Shown piece by piece: positions 38,353 to 52,200 of a stretch of DNA of 64,000 bases (position 1 is the first letter of the stretch; each line of letters begins with the position of its first letter). The stretch is from Undaria pinnatifida. Its lineage: Eukaryota; Sar; Phaeophyceae; Laminariales; Alariaceae. The stretch covers positions 12,847,611 to 12,911,610 of the forward strand of contig JABAKD010000026.1 in assembly GCA_012845835.1 (NCBI GenBank), in the 5' to 3' direction. The notes under the pieces are model-generated. The model did no database searches. It was not told where the DNA came from and was given only the letters and a program-made list of their open reading frames with translations. The translations under genes and the position numbers were made by a program.

Positions 38353-39059
38353 CACTGCACGTACGCGTGACAAGTAGAATGCTAATTGGTAAAGAGGCGT
38401 GTCGGCTACCACGGGTAGGGATTTTTTTGAGGTGCATCATACCACGGTCTCAACCGAAAAGACACAGGTCTGTGAAAAGTAGCCCCTTCTAGACTTGAAG
38501 GGAAAAAAAAAAAAAACTATGCGCCGAAAGAAAAAAACGTGGCCCATGAAGGGGAAAAAGAGGGTCCACAAGAAGAAAAACGCATGAAAAGTAAAAAAGG
38601 ATTCGATAAACACGGCGATTAAAAAGCGGGGGAAAAGGATCGGGGAAAAATCGATTGATGACGGCCGAGAAAAAAAAAAAACGGTTTCGAAAAACAAATG
38701 GCGATTAAAAAAGGGGGGGGGAAAGGGTTAGAAAAAATTGCTACATTCATCCGTCACACAACGCAGCCCGGAGTTGCTGGGGTAGTGAGGTGTTCCCACA
38801 GGACACAATCTGCGGTGTAGAGGTTGCAGCTACGGCGGTATCCCCGGCGCGAGGGGGGGGGGGGGGGGGTTGGAAACGCTTTTTTGATACTGAATGGCAT
38901 TGTTTTTTCCCCCTACAAGGTTCTCGGCTTGAGAGGAGCACTACATACACCCCACCCAAAAACTGATTCGTCGAAGAAAACTGACAGTGCCACCCCACAA
39001 GCACACCCATGGCCCAGATAGATGCGTGTTACGATAGACGTAGCACTTTTTGGCCATTT
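38353..39059. other. Gene-poor stretch
   Basis: A/G-rich on the + strand at 38500-38740 with several poly-A runs. No gene recognised. Confidence 0.5.
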
Positions 39060-39300
39060 TTTTTTGTGTCATAACCCCCAAAAATGGTCGGTACTTCGCC
39101 CTTTTTTTCTCCGGATGGTTTTCGAAGTATATCTAAGCCGTGGCATTATTCATCCGGGTAGAAGTTTTAGTTTTGTCCAAACATTTTTTTAGGGATCGGT
39201 ATCTCGCCCTTCCCCCCCCCCCCCCGATGTTTTTCGCAGTATATTAAAAAGCCGTGGGATTATTCATCCGGGTAGAAGTTTAAGTTTTGTTTTCAAACCT
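39060..39300 (+). repeat. Two tandem ~130-bp units
   Basis: tattcatccgggtagaagtt, ggtcggtacttcgccc/gatcggtatctcgccc and cgaagtatat/cgcagtatat occur twice. Confidence 0.75.
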
Positions 39301-39325
39301 TTTTTTTTTCCGGGGGAGAAGGTCT

Positions 39326-39397
39326 TAACCCCTTTAGAGCCGGGCCCCCAAATCCCTCCCGACACTAAATTCAAGTATATATGTGCCCAAAAAGGAC
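39326..39397 (+). mobile_element. MITE-C, truncated, followed by a second reverse C piece at 39680-39755
   Basis: taacccctttagagccgggc and aaatccctcccgacactaaa stop at the MITE-A copy starting at 39398. A reverse-oriented C piece (ttaagcgcccctttactact) lies on the other side of that MITE. Confidence 0.6.
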
Positions 39398-39660
39398 ACG
39401 TGCCACGATAGTATAGAGGTGTCACTTTTCGTCGAAATGTTTTCCGAATGACGGGGGAGGCTCCTTAACCCAAAATCGTCGGAAAAAAAAAAATAATGGG
39501 TCATTTTTGTTTGCCTGATTCTCGTCCTATAACGTAGGCCATGGGATGTTCCATCCAGAAGCAGTGATGTTTTCCTCCACAAAATCAGTTTTTGGGAGAG
39601 ATCTTAAGCTCAAGAATCAAGGAAACCTCAGAAAAAAAAAAGTGGTGTGCACCTCTATCG
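39398..39660 (-). mobile_element. MITE-A, reverse copy with a truncated end
   Basis: Starts ACACGTGCCACGATAG, contains aacccaaaatcgtcgg and ggccatgggat, and ends tgcacctctatcg without the final GTAGCACGCGT. Follows a truncated MITE-C. A further decayed A fragment occupies 39800-39985. Confidence 0.75.
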
Positions 39661-40110
39661 AGGAAACCTCTATCGAGTCTTAAGCGCCCCTTTACTACTG
39701 GCAAGCCTTTATTTCTTGCAAAACTTACGTGAAGTTATTATAGGGAGGGTTAAGCTCCTGGCGCGAGGAGCCAAACAGACAAAAAAACGGTCCATCTCTA
39801 CTGTTGCATGCGTCCCCAGGTATGAAAAAAGTTGTTCCCTTCGCGAAAAGGCAATCTTGATGACGATTTTTTCTGACGATTTTCGGGTTAAGGAGCCTCC
39901 CCCGTCATTCAGAATACCAAAAAAAATTACAAACAAACGGGTACCAGGTATACCTTAACACCCTCTAGTAGCGTGGCACGCGTCGCCTGAAAAAAGCTAC
40001 GGGATCACAGTTCCGCGCGCCGTGTCAGGTGGGGTTTCTGATCTCTCCTGTGTCACAAGGCTTGTATCTATGTCCGAAACGGAACAAATGTCGTTTTTTT
40101 TTGTCTGTGT

Positions 40111-41070
<960 letters not shown>

Positions 41071-42049
41071 TGTCTGTTTGTCTGCCTGCCCGCCTGTCTG
41101 TCTGCCCGTCCGAACACGGCGGCATCGTTGCTTCGGCGGCCGAGTGTAATTGACGCACGACACACGAGCAGATGTGCGGTGGGTTAGCCTTCACTATTAC
41201 CGTTTTACACGTTTGCCGGAGCTTTTAAAAAAGTAAACGAAGAAAACCAGCCGCTCACCAGGCTTAACTATGGATGGAGCATTTAATAACACAGCGTAAC
41301 ACCGATGGAGAAGGGCTCCAATCCAATCAGGCACTCGCGTGTTCTGGACACACATGCATGCCTCGGTCTCGAGTGTGAAGGGGCGAGGAAGGGAGGTACC
41401 CGTTTCATGCACAGCGGTAGTCTTAACACCATCGACCCATCCCTATGATGCTGGGACGGAGTTCGTCGGGTTTTCACCGACTAGGCAGGCATTGTGTGCA
41501 CCAAGCGCGAAGCGCCGTGAGTTGTCTGGCGAGTCTCATGAAGAGTTGGGCTGCATCCTACGAAGTGCCACTTGTGAGGAGGACTTCCGCACCTTGTGCG
41601 CACTTTGTTGCGCATCGGATGGAAGCCCCGAATGAACTTATTTGTTCTCTGATGCGGCCATTTCCAGAGAAAGCAACGGAGATACATTGTACCTACCTCG
41701 TGGGTTCCTGCGCACTACGTTATATCATCCCCGTCCGCGGAGGTAACGCTCTCCGCTCCGCACGATATGATCTAAGTCGACCACCGTCTCGGTTACCACC
41801 AACACATAAAAACGAGAAAAAAAAACGGTATCGTGGTGGTGTAGCTCACAGAGTAAGAGGCGTGTTTTATGGCGTCGTTGACAACCGCCACTAGCCCCAG
41901 CAGGGGGAGAAGGGAGGGGAGGGTCTCTTGAAAATGGAACTGAGTAGGTAAATGTTATCGACACAGGCGTTCTCGACATGCATACCACTCCTTCATGCGC
42001 AAAAAGAAAGGGGCGCGGGGGGGGGGGGTCGTTAACAAGGTCACAGCAG
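41071..42049. other. 3' flank of the Tudor-like gene
   Basis: Holds the R6 reverse copy; the rest shows no supported feature. Confidence 0.55.
41400..41640 (-). repeat. R6 copy, reverse
   Basis: gacggagttcgtcgggtttt, ccgactaggcaggcattgtg and gaggacttccgcaccttgtg. Confidence 0.68.
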
Positions 42050-43282
42050 TTAAGGAGAAGGAGGAAGAGACAGGGGTTTGGATCGCAAATACTGAAGAGC
42101 CTTGACGGTTGCCCGTCTTTCGGCGGAAGCAGCCGCCGCCTCGGCTCTCTCTGCGCGTGCCCGAAATTGTCCCACCACTCGCTCCACCTCGCTTTTCATG
42201 GTCTCTAGAACCTTTTGCGAGTGCCGTCGCTCCGTCTCGAGCTTCCGTCGGAGACCATCATTGTCGTCGTCGCAGTAGATGTCGGCGTTGTTGTTGGTTG
42301 AGCTCTTGGAGTAGATGGCGGTATGGGTTTTATCTGGGTTCTGGTGGTAATCGGTGTTGTTGGTGATGTCAGTGTTCTTGGAGTAGACGTCGGTGTTTCT
42401 GTTGTCTAGATTATTGCGGGGGACTCCGCCGTCACTGTCTCGGTTTTCGCAGAAGACGTCGGCATTGCTGGCTACGTTACCTGTTCCGCTCTCCGCGACT
42501 GGGATTGGCTTGCGCCCTCGCCGACTCCCGGTGGAGAGCAACACTCTCCCGACATCGCCTGGTTCTAGCACAGCAGCAGTAGCAGCAGCAGCAACAGCAG
42601 TGGCGTCTTCTATCTCCGAGACAGAAGCATCCGCGGTGGCGCATTCTTCGTGGCTTCCCCGGCCACGCCCTTTCTCGACGAGTTCTTCTTCATGGTTGAC
42701 AGACGCTTTGTGTTGAGGACGCGATGTAAAGGGCAGCGGCGGAGGAACCTCTCCGCCGTCCGCCGATCTCCCCCGGTCTCCTAATCGGACCCCTCGAGGG
42801 TCTCGCCGAGATGTAGGGGGTACCGATCGACGATTCTCTTTGCTCTCCGTTGACCTCCCCCGGGCGACTGGTCGCCTCCCCCGAGGGGTTCGATATCCGC
42901 CATTTATCGCCGCCGGCCTTCCCTGGGCGTATACCTGGTCACTCCAAGGGTCTCGGGAACCATCGTCCGTCGGGGCCATCCGGAACCCGCGTCGTTCGGC
43001 TCCCAGCGCTCGCTCACCACGGCCTTCCCCCTCGAGCTTTTCAAGGCGAGCCGCCAGCTCCCCTACCGACTGCTTCATTGACGCTAGCCCGGCCGACAAG
43101 TGGTCCGCCGACTTGCTTCCAGGCGCTAACCCTCCGTGCTCGACTGATCTCGCATCGCCGGCTGGTACGGTTGGAGCATTGGTTCCCACCACATCTCGAT
43201 AACCCAGGCTGTCGACATTGTTAGTGGTGTCTGCTCGACCTTCCCCTGGAACTGCGTTAGCCGAAGAGCTGGGCAATTCGTC
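42050..43282 (-). CDS. Tudor-like gene terminal exon 7
   Basis: About 410 codons to TAA at 42050-42052. The 5' boundary is uncertain: phase 0 fits an acceptor ccctaccgag (exon from 43282) or ccaaacag (from 43312). Content: disordered Arg/Ser/Gly sequence with a short helix (MKQSVGELAARLEKLEGEG), Asn/Asp-rich repeats of the form NxDxYxKN, and a final basic coiled coil ending LRSKPLSLPPSP. Confidence 0.75.
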   Translation of the reverse strand, partial: DELPSSSANAVPGEGRADTTNNVDSLGYRDVVGTNAPTVPAGDARSVEHGGLAPGSKSADHLSAGLASMKQSVGELAARLEKLEGEGRGERALGAERRGFRMAPTDDGSRDPWSDQVYAQGRPAAINGGYRTPRGRRPVARGRSTESKENRRSVPPTSRRDPRGVRLGDRGRSADGGEVPPPLPFTSRPQHKASVNHEEELVEKGRGRGSHEECATADASVSEIEDATAVAAAATAAVLEPGDVGRVLLSTGSRRGRKPIPVAESGTGNVASNADVFCENRDSDGGVPRNNLDNRNTDVYSKNTDITNNTDYHQNPDKTHTAIYSKSSTNNNADIYCDDDNDGLRRKLETERRHSQKVLETMKSEVERVVGQFRARAERAEAAAASAERRATVKALQYLRSKPLSLPPSP

Positions 43283-46200
43283 CTCGGTAGGGTAACAGTT
43301 GCCATCGTCCCTCTGTTTGGCTCTGATTGGAACGCGGTGGTCGGTGGGGCGGAGCTTTGGGGGACTTGCGGCCTTCCCGCGTGCGTTGTTTGGAGCGCTG
43401 CCAGTCTGATGGACGGAGGGGAGGGGAGGGAAGGGGAGGGGGAGCGTTTGTGGAGCGTGAAACGTGGTATACAGTACAGATTACACCTTGTAAGAAAAAG
43501 GGATGTTACTCGTTGCTGTCCCACTTACGGACTTTGTGCGCCCTCCGTTTGCTCGGCAGACGGGAAGAGATGTGGAGGGGGGCGTACGGATGTTTTTGCT
43601 TGACGTGTCATTTGACCATCAACCACGTATCCCTTTCGAGACGGAGTACAGTTCCTAGTCCTCATATAGACATCTCCAACGTTTGGGCGCTCAGCACATT
43701 TCTTCCTTATAATACATTATTTTGTTTCTTGTCTAGTCTCCTTCCTCTATGGCCGTCTGTGGCAAGGTCTGTGGCCACCATCTATCTCTTATGATAGCGA
43801 TCTTTTCCCTACTGCTATCAAATGTATCAAACTTCTCCATGTGGGACATCGGTCCATTTTCCTCGATGTGAGGGGGGGGGGGGGGGTTCGTGGTGCGTGC
43901 ACGCTGTACATAACGTGAAGAGGACACCTGGTAATAGCCAGGAATGTTGACCGAGGGGCTGAGTTTGTTGCTTGAAAATGAGCGCTTTCTGAGCTAACTT
44001 CAGCATATCGGCTTCCTAAATTTGATGTTAGACTGCCCGGCTGCCCTTTACAGTACTCGCCTTTTCATTGCTGTAAATTAGCGGACAGATCGTTCGAGAG
44101 CAAAGATGTCGGTTGACGGCACTCTTGACCTTTTGTGACGGACAACCGTCAAGGACCGCTTCATACTATAAGCAGTATATTACGTCTGACGAGGCATTGA
44201 CGGAACAAAACTAGACGACCGTCATCCCACACCGTTGTTCAGGAATGCTGCGCACTGTCGCCGAGCAGGTGCTACTGTGTGTACCGCTTTTGCCCTGAGC
44301 GCCACGAGCACGAGCTGTTCAACTCCCGAAAGGTGGCGTCCATCTCGGATAGTGACACACGCTAGGGTGCAGAGAGGTGTACCCTTTTTTTTTCCCTCCC
44401 TTCTGAGGGCCGCTGCTTGAGGAGCTCTGTAGACACATGCCACGGTAAACTTGAACCATTTTCTGTCTTAAGACCTTCACTCGAGGAGTACTATACCTCA
44501 CCCTCACGAAAGTATTTTCGAGAAAAACTGAGAAGGCGAACTCGAAAAATGCGACTCGACGAACAAACTCGTGGCCCAAGGTATGCAAAAAACGTTTATT
44601 TTTGCGAAGCAAGAATGAGCATTTCGACAATTTTGGGTAATTTTGGGTTGAGGACCCCCCCCCCCCCCGTCATTCATTCAGAAAATTGCTTTATTTGGCC
44701 CCAAAAAATGGCTCATAAGACGCGTGCTACGACAGAGAGGTTTGTTTAAGGTTTACGGCTTTTTGACTTTTTTCGTTTCTGAATTAATGGGGCTCCTACA
44801 CCCCAAAAAATCGCACTTTTTTTTTCCCCGCACTTTTGTTTTTTTCGGCTGGTGTACCTCGGCGAGGGGATAGTTCCTGTCCGTTACCAGTTGCATGCAT
44901 AGAATAGGACGTTCGGTTTTGTCCAAACCAGGTTTTTTGAGAAATTTCCAAACTTTTGTTTCAGGAAGTTTATAACGCCCCTTTGAGTGAGGAGCCTCGG
45001 AAAAACTTGAGGGCGCACGTCTTCCGCAGCATGCGCCCTCTACCCCTTTCGCGCCACGCATTCTATACTTAACCCCCCCCCCCCCAAAAAAAAAAAAGGG
45101 ATTCGTGGAAAAGCTAGAAAGCGACGCCCGAAAGAGATATCGCAATTACCTACTACTTCCTTGGGGTGCACAACGAAAAGTGTTGCGAAAAAAATACAAC
45201 TAACAAAAAACAAGAAAAAAAAAGGACGGAACTCGGACGATTCTGGGTCAATCAAGAAGCTCCCGTTGCTCAGAAAACGTTTGGGGCCGAAAATGCTACC
45301 TCTATTATCGTAGGTACACAACGAAAAAATGTTCCCCCCCCCCCAAAAAAAAAAAAGAGAACGGAATTATGACGATTTTGGGGGTTAAGGAGCTCCGTTG
45401 TTCAGAGACCGTTTCGTACCAACGTAAAAAAAACTATCCCGCAGCACGCGTCGTTTGAGGACGCCTACACCTAGCCCAGCAACCGGTTTTCAGCAAGAAA
45501 AATGCAGGCAAATGCCCGACACGTAACCCCATGGGGCTGGTGTCTATTAATAGCGAATTTCGCTGTATAAAGCACATTCATGGCCGTAGTAACGTGAAGT
45601 CCATCGGCCTCCATCCCCCTCTGGGATGTGTATCTAGCGAATTAGGCTGTAAAGCGAATCCGTCGCTCCAGGGTGAAGGCTGTCTACCCCCACTCTCTTC
45701 TTCCGGGATACCCGTGGGCTTCCCCCCGCCGCGACGCTTACCTTGGTCCGACGACTTCTTTCGGCGTCCAACTGTCGCCGCGCCAGTTTTAACTCCTCGC
45801 TTAGCGCGCTGATTCGCCGTGCGCTTGCGGCCCTGTGCCCGCCTAGCACCGCCTGAGCTTTGTCGCGCTCCTGTTGCAGCGCGCCTTGCATCTGCTCGCG
45901 AAATCTGCGTTCTTGCTAGTGAATGACGCACAGACGGCACACGAAAAGGCTAAGATGGTTGGAGGGCGCGTATTGTATTGCAGGAATATCACGTGGTATC
46001 GGTTCATCTTGATTTGTTTTGGTTCTGCTCAAGAGATCTTACGCGCGCGAGTGAGTGAGTGCACACGAAAATAGTACTGAGGTAAACCTGCGTTCGACCT
46101 ACGCAAAAAAGATGGAAGCGCGTGCCTTAGTGGTAGCACGCAAAACGTTAAGGTGGTTGTTGGAAAGCGTGCCGAAACACGTGTAGACCCGCTATTAATA

Positions 46201-49200
46201 TCCTTGAATTGTCTCCTATCAATAACTGTTTTGCTGCAAAAAATTGTTTTTGCTTTTCGGAAGCTGTACGATCGTTCGCACATTGTGTACACCCGGCCTC
46301 GCTGTATCAGGCAACAGCTGTGCAGCAGCGCGAAGGAAATTGTTTTGGTAGGGTGTTTGGCGGTTCGGGCCATTGGTCGCGGTTTGGATCGGATCAAGGC
46401 GACCCGAGATCTGAAGACCTCCTGACCCGGCCGGACCCGACCCGACCCCTGAGATTTCGAATACCTTCGGACTCCACCAGACTCTGCCCGCGAGCCTATT
46501 TTCACACCTACCTCCTCCTGATCAGACCCGCGGGTCAAGTCATCATCCGTGAACAATGAAAACCTCTGCTTTTTTATCTCTTTCAGAACTGCAGCACACA
46601 ATAAAAAAATAAAAATGACAAACCCGGGGACCGAGTCATGACCCGTGAAAAGTTAAAATCCCTGTTTCGTTTGTATCCCTCTTCAAAAACTTCAATACTA
46701 AAAACAAAAAGACATCTAAGTGGATGTCCCCGAATTCATGGGTGAAATCTCAACGTGATTGAGTTGATCCGTTTTGGGTCTTCAGATGGGAACAGAGATA
46801 GATAAAATCACGGCCACAGCATCGGCCGCGGGCAGCAACCCGACCCTGTTGGTTATGGAGATGGTGGATTTCAATACCGAAATCGTGCCGGATCAAGACT
46901 ATAGTGGTAATGTAGTAGCCACTTTCAGGACCTATATTTCCGCAGCTTGGGGCTACTCGAGCTAGAGTGGCTGCCGTGTTTCGCGATGATACTGTATGCA
47001 CAGCCGTGGACTTGCCGAGCACATTTTGCCGACAAACAAAAGAACGAGGTTTGTTTGTGAGTGAGCCTTTTTGTTTCGGACAATGCTCGTACCGTAGACC
47101 GTAGGATGGTGCTTGTACTGGAGGTGATGCTCGTACTGCAGATCGTTTACCGTAAACGGCCTAAAGCGGCTGGTGATACCTCGTCCCCAAACATTTGTCG
47201 TTGTGTCTGGGTTGGGGTTAGGGCTGACAAAGGCGGAGAAGAAATGTTGTTTCACCGTAGACGGCCTAAAGCGGCTGGTGATACCTCGTCCCGAAACGTT
47301 TTGTCGTCGTGTCTGGGTTGGGGTTATGGCTGACAAAGGCGGAGAAGAGATGCTACCCGTGTGGAAGCTGATTCGCATTGCCACAAGGCGCTCCAACCTT
47401 TATATTGCGGCGGCCACCACCGCAACGACTGTTGGCGCCTGACAGAATGTGAGCTCCATATGCGGCGGCATATAGGGTGCTTTCACTTCGCACAGACACA
47501 CCGCACAAAGAGCGAGGGCACACACAAAAAATATCATGTGCAAGAGCTCGATATATCATAAGCGGGTCGTACCTGGGCTAGCTTCGCTTGTAAATGACCG
47601 TCCGCCGCGGTAAGCTTGGCCTTGAGGAGTCTTACCTCCTCGGCTAAGTGCATGGTCTCCGCCGCATATCTGGCCACGCCGGGTGTCAGGGATAGGCAAA
47701 GCGAGCACTGGTATATGGTCGGGCGCAGACGGGTCGTTGGTACCCTTTCGATGTACTCGCTTACCCTGAGAATATGCATGTAGCCTCAGCTTGAACTTCT
47801 CCTCCTCTTTCTCCTCCTCTTTCCTCTTGACCTCTTTACCTCTTTATTCGACTCCTCCTCCTCGTTGTTAGCTATTTTAGCATGTCATTTCGATACCGAA
47901 ACTTTTCGTTCGCGTTCTGTGCACATTGTGTACGTGGTGACGGGGATGCTCTTCCTCTCGAAGCAAATGCAGGCTGCATGCTGCGAGTACGAAGGCTAAA
48001 GGTGGAGCTGATACGCTGCACCCGAAACGGTAAGCACAGCAGGCGCAAGCCAAAAAACCAAACTACTCGCATGTTTCATAATCTATTGCGTTTATTTCGT
48101 TTTTGGTGTAATCTCTTTGATTTTGCAGCCCAACTCGCCCTCGGCGACCTTCTGAACAAGCCGTGGTCACAGGTGTAACCCCTTCTCCCCCCCCCAGTAT
48201 ATGCCTTCATGTTTATGGCGCATATGGTTCGGCCTTCCCACTGCTGGTAGATTTGCATCGAATGTGTCCAACTCGCGCTCTTTTCAACCTGCCAGTTTTG
48301 CAATAAAAAGGCCATTGCGGGTGTCCAACTCGCGACACCGACTTCATTAGGTACGCAGCTGACTACGGAACCACCGGGAACATCGACGTTTGGACCTAAG
48401 CGACCAAAGAAACGTATTCCATCGTCCATGTAATTCGTCCGGTTTGCTTGTGCCTTGATTTTCCTACCCTGTGCGTTTGACGTTAAATTAATTTTTCTGC
48501 CTGATAGAGAGTGACCACTGGGTGTGCGGAACGTCTCGATGGGTGGAAAACACGGTTTAGCGTAAACGATTAAAGCACGCGCACACGCACACATACGCGT
48601 TCATTTAAAAAATAGTGCCACAAATGAAACGAAGTAAATGCATACTTCGTATAGACATATTCCTTACGTTCACCAGGCATTACTCCATGCTTATTGGCAT
48701 CCGCAAAATCTTGGGGAAGTAAGGTGTACGGCCGTAGGGCAACTCGCACAACAGTAACGAAAAAAAAAGACACGCTCACCGACGTTGGACAGATAGCCGA
48801 ACAGTATCCCAGCGCGTGCATCCTCCGGAACCTCGACTCGTCCGTTGCAGTGGCAGCGGCGTTGGCGGCAACGATGTTCCATGGTTGACACCCCCCAGTC
48901 CTATCACCGTTTCAGTGGCTCTTTCTTCCGCGTGTAACGGTTCAACGGGGTCATCTTTCCGTGAAATAGCTGTTTTTCGTTCATCCGGCTGGACGCAGCT
49001 GTTGTTCGTGCTTTCCTGCGCAAGAGAGGATTCTGGTCCAAGCTTCTGGACACTTGCATTGTTCGCGCTTCCGTGCGCAGCTTCCGGTTTCTCCGGGGCA
49101 GGCTGATTCTCACGGTGGCTGTCCAGAGCCCTAGGAACCGTCTCCTCGACGGTCTTAGCCGGCCGAGGTGTCTTTTCACGACCAGCACGACTCGTCGCCG

Positions 49201-52200
49201 TGAGTATGCCATGGATTCTCTCGTCGCCTGTGGTGGTGGTGGTGTCATCGTCCCCAGCCTTTTGAGCCTCCGAGACAATAGGGGTGCCCATAGCGCCAAC
49301 GGCGACAGGTGTCACAAAGGTAGAGGCGGACGTTTCGTCTTCTCGAGACGGTGAGACGATAGACGCGGCCGCGGTCGTGTTAAAACAGGTGGGGGTGCTT
49401 TCGAGCGACGACGGAGGCGGAATATCTGGACAATCTGGTCGCGGTTGCCCTCCTTCTGCGCTTACGCTTCGGTCCATCCCCAACCCATCCGATGATTTTA
49501 AGGTTGACCCTTCAACAGGTTTCTTACCCGGCTCTATCATCCCTGCCGTCCTGCCACTGGCACATGGTTCAGCGTCATCGGGGCTATCTTCTGCAACAAC
49601 CCGGTTTGTACCATGCCGTCTGGCCTGTCGTTCACCGCCAGTCGGTGCGCCTGCAGCAGCCGCCAAACCAGAGTATGGGTCTGGCGACTCCTGCCGAGCC
49701 AAATCACTGTGTTCGCGACCCGATGCGTTTGTTAATGTTGCCCCTCGCGATGTCGAGGCGGTTGTGTCGGGAGTCGACGGGGTCGTCCCCGTTAAGTCCT
49801 CCTTGCCGATTCCCGCGTCTTCCTGTTCAGGCACGGGTAGATCAGCCAGGGGACTCTTAAAAGTCGCGCCCTCCCCAACCGCCGCCGGTACTTTTGAGAC
49901 TTGTTTACCATCGGTGGGGGAAGTTACTTTTCGGGCATCACCACGAGCACCACCGCCAGCCCTCGTCGCGCCATCATGCTTCGACGACTCAGCCGAATCC
50001 GTGTCGCCGCTGCTTGGAGGTAATTTGGTGGGCTCGTAGGGGTAAAGGGGGATGACCTGCTGGGGCGATGCGCTCCATTCGCTGTCGCCATCTTCTAGCT
50101 TGACGTACAAGCTGCCGTCGTCGTTAACTCTGCCAATTGTGCCTGGGTGGTATCCCTGGTGGTTTGGGGTTGGTACGTGTGTGAAATCAGTTAGGGTCGA
50201 TCATAGCGATACACACAATATTTCAGTTGTTAATGAAATTTGTTGTCAAACCCAAAGAGAGTTGCACCTTAACGAGGACGGCTCGCAAAAATAAACGCCC
50301 CCGCGGCACAGAACCGTCAATACCGCAGCAACGCTGGCCGACGTCATCCGCGTGTTTGTCCCACTGCTGTTGGCCTGGCTCGTAGGCAGGTGCCGGCTTG
50401 GGGAGTGAAATCCACGACCAACTCGTTGCGCCACAACGCCCAAAGTTAAGTATCAGGTATTGCCCTCGACGAGCTGGTTCGGTCGGCCGCCTCGGTGCGG
50501 TCACTTTGTCAACTTGACGAAGAGGGCTCAGAAACCCATTGAGCCTTCTGTGATTAATCATGACGACTAGTCATGACCTTCGAGTGACCTTGGGAACGAC
50601 CCTGATGTTGACACTGCTCGAACGGTCCGGCTGCCCGATCCTCTACACATTTTGATCTAAATTTCAGCTCTACGCAGAAAAAAACAGGAAAAACTCAATC
50701 TCCGATTTTTTTTGCTCTCTCACGTTTTTTGGCTTTCTACAGCAAAACTCAAGCGAAAACGAAAGTTTCAGCAAAAAAATGAAATAAGCTCGTCGTTAAG
50801 ACCGTCCCTTGAGCGCGATCTCGCAAGGAAGGAAAAAATCTTCGTCAAAATAGGTAATGTATTTGACTTTACGGCATATGCCGCAAAAGCAAGCCGCCGC
50901 CATCACCAACCCTACCGGTGACCCTGGTGTCTAGTTTAGGTACGGGGGCTAAAGTCTTTAGGTACGATCTAGGAATGCAGGCGGAAACCCCGTCGACATG
51001 AACCATATTGTGAACTGTACGGCGTAGACCATCCAGGACTGCGGATTGTTTTTCAACACAAGGCCATATCGCGGACTGTACGGCATTTGCCGTACTGGCA
51101 GGCGGACTTCGCCGAAATAGGCAATAGCTTGGGCGGTGCGTCATTCACCGTACAGGCAGCGTGCATAGTACAGACCGTCTAAAGACGTAACTCCATGACC
51201 GTTTTTCGTGCGAAAGTTATTGGATGCTCGTCAGGAATGACTCAAATAACAACTAACCGTAAAGTTCAGCCACCTCACAAGCCTAGACTTTGCCCAATAA
51301 TGCAGGGTAACTGTTCGAACCTTCGTACCTTGCCTTTCCTCGTTAGCTTCAACTCCACCGCTAGGCCTGCTCGTAGTGGTGGTGGGGCCTGCCCTGGACT
51401 TCGCACTCTTCCGGCTTGCACTCCATCCTCATTGTCGCCGTCGTCGTAGGCGATGTCGTATAACACCTTGCCTGGAGAAACTTCATACGCTCGCTGAACC
51501 TGAGGAACCGCGCCGCGCGAAAACCGTCACAGCCATGAGGAAGTGCTTACGACCACGTGTTCTTGCTGGGAGATTGGAGCATTATGATACAAGAAGCAAG
51601 CGGAATGCCAAAATAAAAGCCCCGAGGCAGTTGTTACTATAAGGCTACGATACGTATCCTCTTTAGTCTTCATACGCAAGAGCTCTTTGAAGTTGAACCC
51701 CATGCTCACCTTCCCCATGAACCATTTTGATCGACCACCGAACCGAGCTTCCACTGTATCCTCCTGCTGGTGTCGATCGTTAGCGGATGCTCTCAAGGGA
51801 ATAGAAATACCCTCGGCAGCTGACGGGTTGGGAGGTTTCAGGCGGCTCGGGCGTTTCTTCTCTACCTTTAGCGGCTCGTCGTCGTCGCCGCTGAGTAATG
51901 CTAAGTCCATCTCGCTCTCCATTTTCCGTTGCGCTCGTCGTTCGCGTTCTTTTCTTTGCTGCCGTCTGCTTGGGTTGCTGTCATCATCACCATCACGATC
52001 ACTGCCACTTCTATTTATAATTGTCACTGATTGATTTCGTCCTCTTTGACCCGAGGACGGATGATGAACCTCTCCTCCACCTCCACCTCCTCCTCCTCCT
52101 TCTCCGACCAGGCGCTCGGGCCGTTCTTTCCGTGTCGAGCGAGTGCTGCTGTCACGGTTGCGAGTGCCGCTGGATTCCATGTCGCGAGTGGTTCTGTGCG

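Larger units (their letters stand above)
43313..45741 (-). other. Tudor-like gene intron 6
   Basis: Contains the MITE-E copy and the decayed MITE-A cluster. No coding segment recognised. The 3' splice site is uncertain (see exon 7). Confidence 0.6.

Noticed and set aside
42393-43224. + strand ORFs of 107-124 codons
   Set aside because: Antisense shadows of Tudor-like gene exon 7.
46774-46965. 63-codon ORF (MGLQMGTEIDKITATASAAG...)
   Set aside because: Isolated, on the strand opposite the host gene, with no homology or splice partners seen.
49284-50039. 251-codon + strand ORF
   Set aside because: Antisense shadow of Tudor-like gene exon 4; no motif.
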